A stretch of DNA of 56,092 bases from an uncultured Pelagibacteraceae bacterium. Its GTDB lineage: Bacteria > Pseudomonadota > Alphaproteobacteria > Pelagibacterales > Pelagibacteraceae. The stretch is from NCBI GenBank assembly GCA_902541315.1, contig CACBQF010000005.1, positions 1 to 56,092 on the forward strand, read 5' to 3'. Below are positions 7,529-14,505 of the stretch, piece by piece (position 1 is the stretch's first letter; the number at the start of each line of letters is the position of its first letter). The position numbers and the translations under genes are program-made. The notes below the pieces were generated by a model, which saw only the letters and a list, made by a program, of their open reading frames with translations, was not told the origin of the DNA and did no database searches.

Positions 7529-9331
7529 TTATTTATTCAATAAGTGTTCATATTCACTTATAATAGGTTCTGGATAAGATATTATTTTACTGACATTATT
7601 TAAATCCTCAAACTCATCATCAAAAGTAACATTTCCTAAAGAAAAAATGTAAACAGAAACTTCTTCTTTAAGCTTAGCTAATTCAATTTTTAAGTCATCA
7701 ATATATTCTTCATCGAAAAGAATAGCTGTAAATTTTTTTAAACCTTTGTAAATGGAATAATTTTTATTACTTTTTAATAAATTAAATGTTTCCTCTCTAA
7801 TCTTTATAACCTCTATACTATTTTTGAATAACTTAAATTTACTACTATCCGTAGTATCTTTTTTTTGAAATTCAGTTTTAAAATATCTTAAATTACTTTT
7901 AATATTTGTTATATCTGGAAGTTCTGTGACACCATTTATTGTATTTTTAATCCTTGGATAACAAACTTTTGTGGCTATATCATTATCATTGTTAGTATTT
8001 AAAATAAATCTTCTGTTTCCCCCATCATTTTTATTCATTAACAAAACTGCATGACCCGTTGTTCCTGAGCCTGCGAAAAAATCCAAAATTATTGCATCTT
8101 TTTTATTTTCAACAATTGAGTAGATCGTATCATAAACAGCATAAAGAGATTTTGGAAAATCAAATTTTTCGTTTTTCAAAATTTTTTGAATTATTTTTGT
8201 TCCATACTCTGAGGCATCATATCTGGCTTTTGTATCTAAAGTTTTATTAAATCTGTTTTTTATTTCTTTTTCAATTGAAGGTAGTTTGCTGACATTAGAA
8301 AATATCTTATTTATATCTTTTTTTAAATTTTCTAATGATTGTTTGTAGTACATTGTTGGTCCTAACCAAATAGATTTTCTTGCTCTCTCCTTAGTTAGAC
8401 TTTGAATCGTTATACCATTTCTAGTTTTTTTTGGTCTCAATTCAGGTTTAGTTCTAATATAAGACTCATAACTAATACCCCATTTTTTTTCATTTCCACG
8501 TGAGTCGATAGGCCAAACTTCGTATAAATCTTTTTTAACTTTATTGATTTTTTCCTTAGGGTGATAGTCTTCTGGAGGGACTTTACCAACATCTACAATT
8601 TTCTCATCTTTAACATAGATTGGATAAAAAAGATTTTTTGAAGTATTTCTATCTGATGCAGAGCCTGTTTGCATAAAATCACGCCACTCTGGTTCCTCTA
8701 ATTTTCTTTTTGAAATTAAATCTTGCTCACTGCCTTTTTCATTACTGGGAATACAAAAGTACATATATTCATGAGTTACACCAAAATTTGTTCCCTGTTG
8801 CGATCTCGGATTATGTTGTATTGGAATTAAATAAATAAAATACTCTGCAAACACCTCCTCAAGTAATAATCCTAATCTATTAACCTCATGTTGATCTATT
8901 GCACAAATCAACACCCCATCCTTTTTTAGTAGTTCTTTTGAAGCTTGAAGTCTTGTGGACATCATTTGTATCCACGCACTGTGTCTATATTTATGTTCTT
9001 TATTTACATAATCATTATTATATCTCCAATCATTACTACCTGTATTGTAAGGTGGGTCGATATAAATTACATCTATACGTTCTTTATGAGTGGTATTCAA
9101 GATTGATACTGCATGATAATTATCACCCTCGATAATCAGATTAACTGGTTTATTGTCATCTTTTGAAATATTTAATTTTTCATTTTCTTTTAGATAAAGA
9201 AAATTTTCTTTAAATTCCTTAACAACATTTTCTTCCTCAATTTCCCAATTGAGACCATATTTTTTTCTATTTTGTAGATTTTTAATTTCATTAATTAAAT
9301 CTTCTTTTGTATAATTTGAATAGTCTTTCAT
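7529..9331 (-). CDS. mod: Type III DNA methyltransferase, Mod subunit (adenine-specific, beta class)
   Basis: The Mod subunit recognises the target site and methylates adenine. The catalytic motif DPPYNTGS lies near residue 93, and the SAM-binding motif LDFFAGSGTTGHA comes later, near residue 418. That is the beta-class order, with the target-recognition region between them. The 600-residue length is typical. The start codon lies only 18 nt downstream of the orphan tRNA-Leu 5' half, so the message would carry a tRNA half as its 5' leader. It is followed directly by res. No frameshift is seen. Confidence 0.92.
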   Translation of the reverse strand: MKDYSNYTKEDLINEIKNLQNRKKYGLNWEIEEENVVKEFKENFLYLKENEKLNISKDDNKPVNLIIEGDNYHAVSILNTTHKERIDVIYIDPPYNTGSNDWRYNNDYVNKEHKYRHSAWIQMMSTRLQASKELLKKDGVLICAIDQHEVNRLGLLLEEVFAEYFIYLIPIQHNPRSQQGTNFGVTHEYMYFCIPSNEKGSEQDLISKRKLEEPEWRDFMQTGSASDRNTSKNLFYPIYVKDEKIVDVGKVPPEDYHPKEKINKVKKDLYEVWPIDSRGNEKKWGISYESYIRTKPELRPKKTRNGITIQSLTKERARKSIWLGPTMYYKQSLENLKKDINKIFSNVSKLPSIEKEIKNRFNKTLDTKARYDASEYGTKIIQKILKNEKFDFPKSLYAVYDTIYSIVENKKDAIILDFFAGSGTTGHAVLLMNKNDGGNRRFILNTNNDNDIATKVCYPRIKNTINGVTELPDITNIKSNLRYFKTEFQKKDTTDSSKFKLFKNSIEVIKIREETFNLLKSNKNYSIYKGLKKFTAILFDEEYIDDLKIELAKLKEEVSVYIFSLGNVTFDDEFEDLNNVSKIISYPEPIISEYEHLLNK

Positions 9332-9349
9332 TAAAAAAATATATTTAAA

Positions 9350-9415
9350 GATTTTAAGTCTTTTGTGTTTACCAATTTCACCACGAGGGCATTAATGAAT
9401 TTCATGAGTGTTTAT
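9350..9415 (-). pseudogene. Direct repeat copy B: orphan tRNA-Leu leader plus 5' half
   Basis: The segment matches 5223-5288 with two mismatches and then runs straight into the upstream region of mod, without a variable arm, T arm or acceptor 3' strand. It cannot make tRNA. One mismatch changes the anticodon stem and the other the D arm, consistent with decay after the intact tRNA was rebuilt elsewhere. Confidence 0.9.
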
Positions 9416-9422
9416 GCCAATA

Positions 9423-9450
9423 TTTATAATTTAACAAGATGAATAAGTAA
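9423..9450 (-). promoter_or_regulatory. Candidate original tRNA-Leu promoter, now upstream of mod-res
   Basis: On the minus strand TTACTT (9445-9450) and TATAAA (9423-9428) are 16 nt apart. The predicted start lies about at the edge of the 66-bp repeat, so the repeat would begin at the +1 of the tRNA transcript. The word AATTATAAAT here also occurs at the sodB -10. Supported by similarity only. Confidence 0.4.
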
Positions 9451-9512
9451 ATTTTTTTTATTTTATCTCCCTAGTTTCTAGTCTAGTTCTAGTTATCCCA
9501 TATTATCCTATT
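9438..9512. repeat. Direct repeat downstream of the second autotransporter (copy of the sodB downstream region)
   Basis: The first 37 nt (GATGAATAAGTAAATTTT onward to CTAG) match 11730-11766 with one mismatch. Weaker similarity, including AGTTATCC and ATCCTAT, continues for about another 38 nt. The two copies lie just downstream of the second autotransporter gene and of sodB respectively, so they bracket the autotransporter gene in direct orientation. Confidence 0.8.
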
Positions 9513-9529
9513 AAGTTTTTGTGAATTTG

Positions 9530-11635
9530 CTAAAATGTATTTACAATTTCTAGGGTTGCACCATATTCAGGTATTTGATTCATCAAACTATAATTCGAAC
9601 TCATTCTGATATCAAAACCATTTAAATCTCTCTTATAACTTAAAGATGCTTTGTCATTATCTAAAGTCATAGCATATTCAATATCGTCTGTTGGTATGTA
9701 ACCAAATCCTAAATATAAAGTATCGCTATAAGCATTATCACTTTGATTTCTCTCATAAATAGTCATTATTGAAAAACCATTATCGGTTACTAAATCAAAT
9801 CCAATATTTGCTCTTAAATTTTTAGAATCTTGATCAATTGATTTTGTATATTCTTTAGTTTCCGATAGGTAACGGTATGTTGCATCTGAAGACGGACTAA
9901 AATCTACTCCAAGCTCTAATCCACCATTTGGTTTAAAAGTAAAAGTATTAAAATTTAAAATGTCACTGATGGTAAAACCAGCAGATATCATTCCAGTTTC
10001 AATTGTTTGAGCTTTGTAAACTAAGGCTGCAGTACCGTTTTCTCTATATTTGGATAATTCTGTATAACTTAAATCAATTCTTAAATTAGGAGTAATATTA
10101 AAATCTTCTTTTTTATATGTTGTTAAGTAATTAAGTGAACCAAATATTTGTGCACCATCTCTCTCTCCAGTTCTTGTACTTCCTCCCCCTTTCCTAATAT
10201 GATCAGTCTTTAAAGTGCTCACTCCAATGATACCTTCAGTAAATTTTTCATCATCATGAGGAAAAGTTCCATAAACAGATAAACTAAAAGACTCAGTATC
10301 TAAATTAGTCCCAGATGTACCGACATCAACATCATCATTACCAAATCTAAGAGCATAACCGTATAATCTATTTTTGCTTATCTTTTTATCCATGCCAAGT
10401 GTAATACCTTTGGTATTAATTTTTTTAGATGATGAAGTAGATGTATCTCCAGTTCTACCAATACTTACACTACCCTCACTCCAAAATGACCAATCATCTG
10501 ATAATTTGTCTAGAACTTCATTTGTTTTATTTGATATAGGAATAATGTTAGAAAGCGATGCCACCATTGAATTAGAAAAGTTTAATCTAATATTTTGGTT
10601 ACTTAATTGATCATTGGTTCTATGTCTTCTTAACCAATACATACGGTTAAGAACTGGAGTACTTGCTTGAATAGCAATTTGTTTTGCTGTTGCAGTTTGA
10701 GACTCGATTGAGCTTAAAATATCTTTACCCTCATCAGAAGTAGTAATTGGATCGTCACAAGCACCATCAATTACACTCCAATTACAACTTAGGTTAAATT
10801 CATGAATTTTATTATCGTCATTATCAATGATAAACATTTTACTTCCATCATTACTAAACACAACTTCTCTTGGCTCTTCACTTACAGAACTTACATCAAA
10901 AGTACCTTCAAGGGATAAAGTAGAAACATCATAAGGTGTAGTTAATTCAAACTGAAAAATCTTATCTTCATCTTCTTTACTATTAATGGTATACATTTTA
11001 GTACCATCGTAATTAAAAGTAACTCCATCTATGTGATTTTGAAAAGAAATTAGGTCTTCAGTATTAAGTTGAGTAACTCCTGAGCTAAGATCAAATGCTG
11101 TATCTAGTGAAAATTCATGAACACGCACTTGTAAATTATTTCCTACACCAGCAATAAACATTCTGGTACCATCATTATTAAATGCAATTGAATTAGCTCT
11201 TTGTTCTTTACCAATGAGACTATATTCGCCATCAAATGTAGCAGTTGAAACATCAAATGCAGTACTTAGTGACCAGTAATCTACTGTCCTTCTACCATGA
11301 TGGTTAACAATAAACATTTTTGTTCCATCGTTATTGAACACTACTTGTGTTGGTAAATGAGAGGCATCACCTCCACTTACATGTACTACTTTAGTATTAT
11401 TTACGGTTGCCGTTGAAATGTCATATGCGGTAGTTAATATATGTTCGATAACTGCATCGACTTCTAATTCACTTCTTAAAGTATACATTTTTGTTCCATC
11501 ATTATTGAACGTTAATCCAAAATAATCGGATGCCTCGATTGATTTGCTTTGCACAAAGGTTGGCTCCGCTATAGCTTTAGAAAAAAATAAAGCTAAAAAA
11601 AATACAATGTAATGAATTTTATAAATATTTTTCAC
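9530..11635 (-). CDS. Propeller-repeat protein with C-terminal autotransporter-like beta-barrel (paralogue)
   Basis: A 701-residue predicted surface protein. The signal peptide is MKNIYKIHYIVFFLALFFSK ending near AIAEP. Five divergent blade-like repeats follow, each centred on FNNDGTKM or FSNDGSKM (roughly residues 30-290). Then come a linker and a barrel domain starting near WSFWSEGSVSIGRTGDT and ending with Phe (EIVNTF). The barrel aligns with the protein at 1915-4059, including the shared DVDVGT and LSVYG words, while the repeats differ more. It lies between two copies of the sodB downstream region and has a promoter-like copy of the sodB upstream region. The ligand is unknown. Confidence 0.8.
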   Translation of the reverse strand: MKNIYKIHYIVFFLALFFSKAIAEPTFVQSKSIEASDYFGLTFNNDGTKMYTLRSELEVDAVIEHILTTAYDISTATVNNTKVVHVSGGDASHLPTQVVFNNDGTKMFIVNHHGRRTVDYWSLSTAFDVSTATFDGEYSLIGKEQRANSIAFNNDGTRMFIAGVGNNLQVRVHEFSLDTAFDLSSGVTQLNTEDLISFQNHIDGVTFNYDGTKMYTINSKEDEDKIFQFELTTPYDVSTLSLEGTFDVSSVSEEPREVVFSNDGSKMFIIDNDDNKIHEFNLSCNWSVIDGACDDPITTSDEGKDILSSIESQTATAKQIAIQASTPVLNRMYWLRRHRTNDQLSNQNIRLNFSNSMVASLSNIIPISNKTNEVLDKLSDDWSFWSEGSVSIGRTGDTSTSSSKKINTKGITLGMDKKISKNRLYGYALRFGNDDVDVGTSGTNLDTESFSLSVYGTFPHDDEKFTEGIIGVSTLKTDHIRKGGGSTRTGERDGAQIFGSLNYLTTYKKEDFNITPNLRIDLSYTELSKYRENGTAALVYKAQTIETGMISAGFTISDILNFNTFTFKPNGGLELGVDFSPSSDATYRYLSETKEYTKSIDQDSKNLRANIGFDLVTDNGFSIMTIYERNQSDNAYSDTLYLGFGYIPTDDIEYAMTLDNDKASLSYKRDLNGFDIRMSSNYSLMNQIPEYGATLEIVNTF

Positions 11636-11693
11636 AACAAATAATCATCAATACCTCTTAAAAATTAGAGAAATGAGTGTTAAAATTTAAAAC

Positions 11694-11722
11694 ATTACAG
11701 TTGAAAAGTCTAGGTAGGACAA
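11694..11722 (-). promoter_or_regulatory. Candidate promoter of the second autotransporter gene, related to the sodB promoter
   Basis: On the minus strand TTGTCC (11717-11722) and TGTAAT (11694-11699) are 17 nt apart, about 58 nt upstream of the gene. The -35 lies inside the segment duplicated from the sodB upstream region, where the same TTGTCC sits 17 nt from a TATAAA. Confidence 0.45.
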
Positions 11723-11803
11723 AATTCATGATGAATAAGTAAATTTTTTTTATTTTATCTCTCTAGATCCGAGAATTATCTGAGTTATCCTATAAGATCC
11801 TAT
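11701..11803. repeat. Composite repeat between sodB and the second autotransporter
   Basis: Positions 11701-11738 match the sodB upstream region at 12510-12547 with two mismatches. Positions 11730-11803 match the region downstream of the autotransporter gene at 9438-9512. The shared overlap is GATGAATAA. The segment therefore looks like a junction between a copied sodB promoter region and the sodB downstream region. Confidence 0.8.
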
Positions 11804-11854
11804 AATAATATGATATAAACTCTAGGTATTGCACATGGCAACAGAACGCTCCAT

Positions 11855-12448
11855 TTAATCGAGTTGAGATTCTACAAATTCCCAATTTATTAATTTTTCG
11901 TAAAAATTCTCTAAATACTGAGGCCTTCTATTTTTATAATCTACGTAATAAGAATGTTCCCACACATCACAACCTAAAATAGGTTTCATATTTTGTATTA
12001 AAGTATTTTCAGCGTTTGGAGTTTTACTGACTACTAATTTACCGTTGTTAATTGATAACCAACACCATCCAGAACCAAATTGAGTAATTCCAGCTTGAAT
12101 AAACTGTTTTTTAAATTCATCTGTACTTCCAAAGTCTGTTTCAATTCTTTTTTTTAACTTTTCAGGCATTATACCTCCACCATTTGGCTTCATGCATTTC
12201 CAGAACATTATGTGGTTCCAATGTTGACTAGCATTATTAAAAATACCTGCTTTAGATTTATCTTTAGAAGAACTAATTATGATTTCCTCTAATGACATTT
12301 TAGACATATCAGTGTCTTTAATAAAATTATTCAAATTAGTTATATAAGTTTGGTGATGCTTGCCATGATGAAGATCAAGAGTTTCCTCGGACATTATTGG
12401 AGCTAGTGCCGATTTTGAATAATCTAATTTTGGTAATTCAAATAACAT
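11855..12448 (-). CDS. sodB: Superoxide dismutase, Fe/Mn family (probably iron type)
   Basis: The enzyme converts superoxide to oxygen and hydrogen peroxide in the cytosol. The metal ligands are in place: His27 in DLHHGKHHQTYI, the His of SQHWNH, and Asp and His of DVWEHSYYVDY. The glutamine in NNASQHWNH is at the position that favours the iron type. The 197-residue length is normal and the start MLFELPKLDY fits the family. It is a core gene sitting between repeats that flank the neighbouring cargo. Confidence 0.95.
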   Translation of the reverse strand: MLFELPKLDYSKSALAPIMSEETLDLHHGKHHQTYITNLNNFIKDTDMSKMSLEEIIISSSKDKSKAGIFNNASQHWNHIMFWKCMKPNGGGIMPEKLKKRIETDFGSTDEFKKQFIQAGITQFGSGWCWLSINNGKLVVSKTPNAENTLIQNMKPILGCDVWEHSYYVDYKNRRPQYLENFYEKLINWEFVESQLD

Positions 12449-12502
12449 GCGAGAAGTTATAATTCTTTATTACATTTTTAAATGACTATAATGACGCTGA
12501 TA

Positions 12503-12531
12503 TTTATAATTGAAATGTATAGGTAGGACAA
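12503..12531 (-). promoter_or_regulatory. Candidate sodB promoter
   Basis: On the minus strand TTGTCC (12526-12531) and TATAAA (12503-12508) are separated by 17 nt, about 55 nt upstream of the sodB start. This is one of the best sigma-70-like pairs in the window. Its -35 half is duplicated upstream of the second autotransporter gene. Confidence 0.5.
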
Positions 12532-12547
12532 AATTCATGATGAATAA
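12510..12547. repeat. sodB upstream copy of the 38-nt direct repeat
   Basis: The segment containing AGGTAGGACAAAATTCATG matches 11701-11738 with two mismatches in the same orientation. Together the two copies flank sodB. Confidence 0.85.
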
Positions 12548-12573
12548 ATATCTTTAATAGTTATTATTATTTT

Positions 12574-12783
12574 ATGAAAAGTAATATTGTTAAATCTCAC
12601 TTAAAAAAAAAGTCACAAGCAAAGCTTGCTTTATCAATTAGCCTATTTTTCGTACTTTTAACCGCAACTGGATACCTCTTTAATTCTAAAGAAGTAATTT
12701 TTCTATTTTATATTTTTTGTTTTGTATTTCTCTACAATTTAGTAATCCAATTTTTATTAGAAAGGTTTGATATTAAATCATGA
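12574..12783 (+). CDS. Small membrane protein, unknown function
   Basis: This 69-residue protein has a basic N-terminus (KSHLKKKSQAK) and two likely membrane segments, about residues 18-35 and 42-62. I do not recognise a family. It is divergent from sodB, and its stop overlaps the start of another tiny gene (ATGA at 12780), which supports both being translated together. No clear ribosome binding site is present. Confidence 0.6.
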   Translation: MKSNIVKSHLKKKSQAKLALSISLFFVLLTATGYLFNSKEVIFLFYIFCFVFLYNLVIQFLLERFDIKS

Positions 12784-12917
12784 TAAAAACACTTATTAAA
12801 TTAAAGATATTAAAATTAATACTAATTGGTGGGGTATCAACGGCCTATGTTTTTAAAAAATACTGTGATCAAAAAAACGAAGTTAAAAATAAAAAGGAAA
12901 AAAAACTTTTAAATTAA
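12780..12917 (+). CDS. Very small protein (45 residues), unknown function
   Basis: The reading frame starts MIKTLIKLKILKLILIGGVS and ends in a lysine-rich tail (NKKEKKLLN). One hydrophobic segment at about residues 8-25 suggests a membrane-anchored peptide with a basic cytosolic tail. It overlaps the previous gene by 4 nt (ATGA), the usual mark of translational coupling, and overlaps the convergent DUF4149 gene by 9 nt. It is too short for a family call. Confidence 0.45.
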   Translation: MIKTLIKLKILKLILIGGVSTAYVFKKYCDQKNEVKNKKEKKLLN

Positions 12918-13298
12918 AAGAAATACCAAACAAATCATTTGAACAAAATTAATTACTACTGAGATAAAGTGTGAATATTTGAATTTTTTATCCTGTTTTT
13001 CATCTCTATATTTATTAATTAACGGCATTAATAAATAGTTTGATATAGCAAATAAAATTGTGATTAATAAGATTAAATAAAAATCAACACCTAATTTACT
13101 TAAAAATAAAAATACTAGTAGAACAATAAAGCTAATCGCTAAATTAACATTATAATAAAAAGGAAATATCCTTCTTATAAACTTTCGAGCATTATCTTCA
13201 TCTAGAGTAGTAAATACTACTGGAGCAATCACAAACGAGAAAAATAACATTATCCCAAGAATCATCGCTGTTAAATAAATACTAACTTGTTCAATCAT
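12909..13298 (-). CDS. DUF4149-like integral membrane protein
   Basis: A 129-residue protein with four hydrophobic segments. The first, ILGIMLFFSFVIAPVVFTTL, followed by an acidic stretch and FIRRIFPFYY, resembles the DUF4149 (TMEM205-like) family of unknown function. It begins 3 nt after the stop of the 61-residue gene on the same strand, so it forms the last gene of a minus-strand unit that starts with the cyclase and glycosyltransferase. Confidence 0.65.
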   Translation of the reverse strand: MIEQVSIYLTAMILGIMLFFSFVIAPVVFTTLDEDNARKFIRRIFPFYYNVNLAISFIVLLVFLFLSKLGVDFYLILLITILFAISNYLLMPLINKYRDEKQDKKFKYSHFISVVINFVQMICLVFLLI

Positions 13299-13301
13299 AA
13301 T

Positions 13302-13487
13302 TTAATTTTTAATTGAATTTTCTTCCTTCATTAATATTGGTCTTCCATCATGAGCAGTATTAAGTGGTATAATTTTTCCTTTATACTTTGCACATAAAGT
13401 AGGAGCACTTCTAAACTTATCCCCTAACTTTACCTCTAAATCAACAATAACTAACTTTGCATCATCTAGTTCTTTTAATATTTTCAT
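13302..13487 (-). CDS. Small soluble protein (61 residues), unknown function
   Basis: I do not recognise a family. The protein starts MKILKELDDAKLVIVDLEVK, contains one Cys and the segment IPLNTAHDGRPILMKEE, and has no membrane segment or signal peptide. Translation is supported by an AGGAG 6 nt before the ATG, unusual in this A+T-rich genome where most genes lack one. It lies between the glycosyltransferase (42-nt gap) and the DUF4149 gene (3-nt gap) on the same strand. Confidence 0.65.
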   Translation of the reverse strand: MKILKELDDAKLVIVDLEVKLGDKFRSAPTLCAKYKGKIIPLNTAHDGRPILMKEENSIKN

Positions 13488-13529
13488 CTTTTTCTCCTAT
13501 AGTTAAGTTTTTATATTTTTAAATCTTTA

Positions 13530-14501
13530 TCATAAGCTTTTTTCTCTCCAAATAGATCTTTTTTCCTCAAGATGGATATTCTCATTTTTTTTCTTTATGT
13601 GCCTGATATTCGTTTCAAATGATAAGGAGGAAGGTGGAAGTTGATAATTCTTATTTATAAAATTTATTATAGACGAATAAGATGGATAAAAATCCTCTTG
13701 TTCGTTAAAGTTACTAAATTTCTTGTATTTTCTTGAAAATAAACCATTGCCATCATCATAAAATCTTTCTGTGGTTAAACCATATTTTTCATAAGGATAA
13801 TAATTTAGATCATCTTTATTTATATGATTTACCCAACTTGCATAAGTCCAATATTCACCAAAAGAACCATATATATTTGCAGCTTTTATTAATAACTCAA
13901 TCCAATTTTGATCTGATTTGAAATGATCTTTAAATTTTAACTTAAGACTTTTTAAATACTTTTTTTTAAAAACCATATGATGTGAAGTAAATGTACCCCT
14001 GATATCTTCGACAGGATTTATTTCCAATACATTGGTAATTAAATTTTTCCACGAATTTAAAACATCTTGGTTTCCATACGATTTATCTTGTAATAAAGCA
14101 AATTTTTCCTTTTTGTCATCAAGTATAGGCCATGATTTCACTGGTAACAAATCTGCGTCCCATATTATAAAAACATCCTCTAATTCATCTATAACATCGC
14201 TAGCTCCTAATTTAATAATCTGTTGGTACAACCACCCAGGAGAGTAATTGGGTTTGTTTTGAGTAATTTGAGAAACGATATCATTTTTTGTTAAACCATA
14301 TTTATTTAAAAAAAAATTATCCTCATCCAGCAATGTTAAATTTTCAATATCCCAAGAATTAGATTTATCTTTAAAAATTTTTATTTCATGATCCGATGTT
14401 ACGACATAAATTTGTTTAGGTTTATATTTTTGAGAAATTCCCTCTAGAACTGATCTTGTACTCCAATTCACATGGTGAATTGGAATTACAAATTGGTACA
14501 T
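13530..14501 (-). CDS. Glycosyltransferase-like protein (DUF6492 type)
   Basis: A 323-residue protein with GT-A-like features: the N-terminal FVIPIHHVNW strand and the metal-binding DxD in FIIWDADLLPVKSW near residue 115. A conserved HHMVF segment lies near 178. It resembles the DUF6492 glycosyltransferase-like family, whose acceptor is not established. It starts 4 nt after the stop of the sugar-phosphate cyclase gene, so the two are co-transcribed and may act on the same product. No signal peptide is seen, so it should be cytosolic. Confidence 0.65.
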   Translation of the reverse strand: MYQFVIPIHHVNWSTRSVLEGISQKYKPKQIYVVTSDHEIKIFKDKSNSWDIENLTLLDEDNFFLNKYGLTKNDIVSQITQNKPNYSPGWLYQQIIKLGASDVIDELEDVFIIWDADLLPVKSWPILDDKKEKFALLQDKSYGNQDVLNSWKNLITNVLEINPVEDIRGTFTSHHMVFKKKYLKSLKLKFKDHFKSDQNWIELLIKAANIYGSFGEYWTYASWVNHINKDDLNYYPYEKYGLTTERFYDDGNGLFSRKYKKFSNFNEQEDFYPSYSSIINFINKNYQLPPSSLSFETNIRHIKKKNENIHLEEKRSIWREKSL

Positions 14502-14505
14502 TTTA

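Larger units (their letters stand above)
5289..9415. mobile_element. Cargo island 2: type III restriction-modification, bounded by tRNA-Leu 5'-half repeats
   Basis: The res and mod genes fill the DNA between the intact tRNA-Leu with its leader and an orphan copy of the tRNA-Leu 5' half with the same leader. No integrase, transposase or inverted repeat is visible. Restriction-modification genes are classic mobile cargo, and the repeat boundaries with only two mismatches suggest a comparatively young insertion. The geometry, with the 5' half duplicated and the crossover at the anticodon arm, is the same as in island 1. Confidence 0.65.

Noticed and set aside
11855-12448. sodB considered as part of the mobile cargo because repeats flank it
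   Set aside because: It is a core enzyme, and the repeats are better explained as copies of its flanks made when the neighbouring autotransporter gene arrived.
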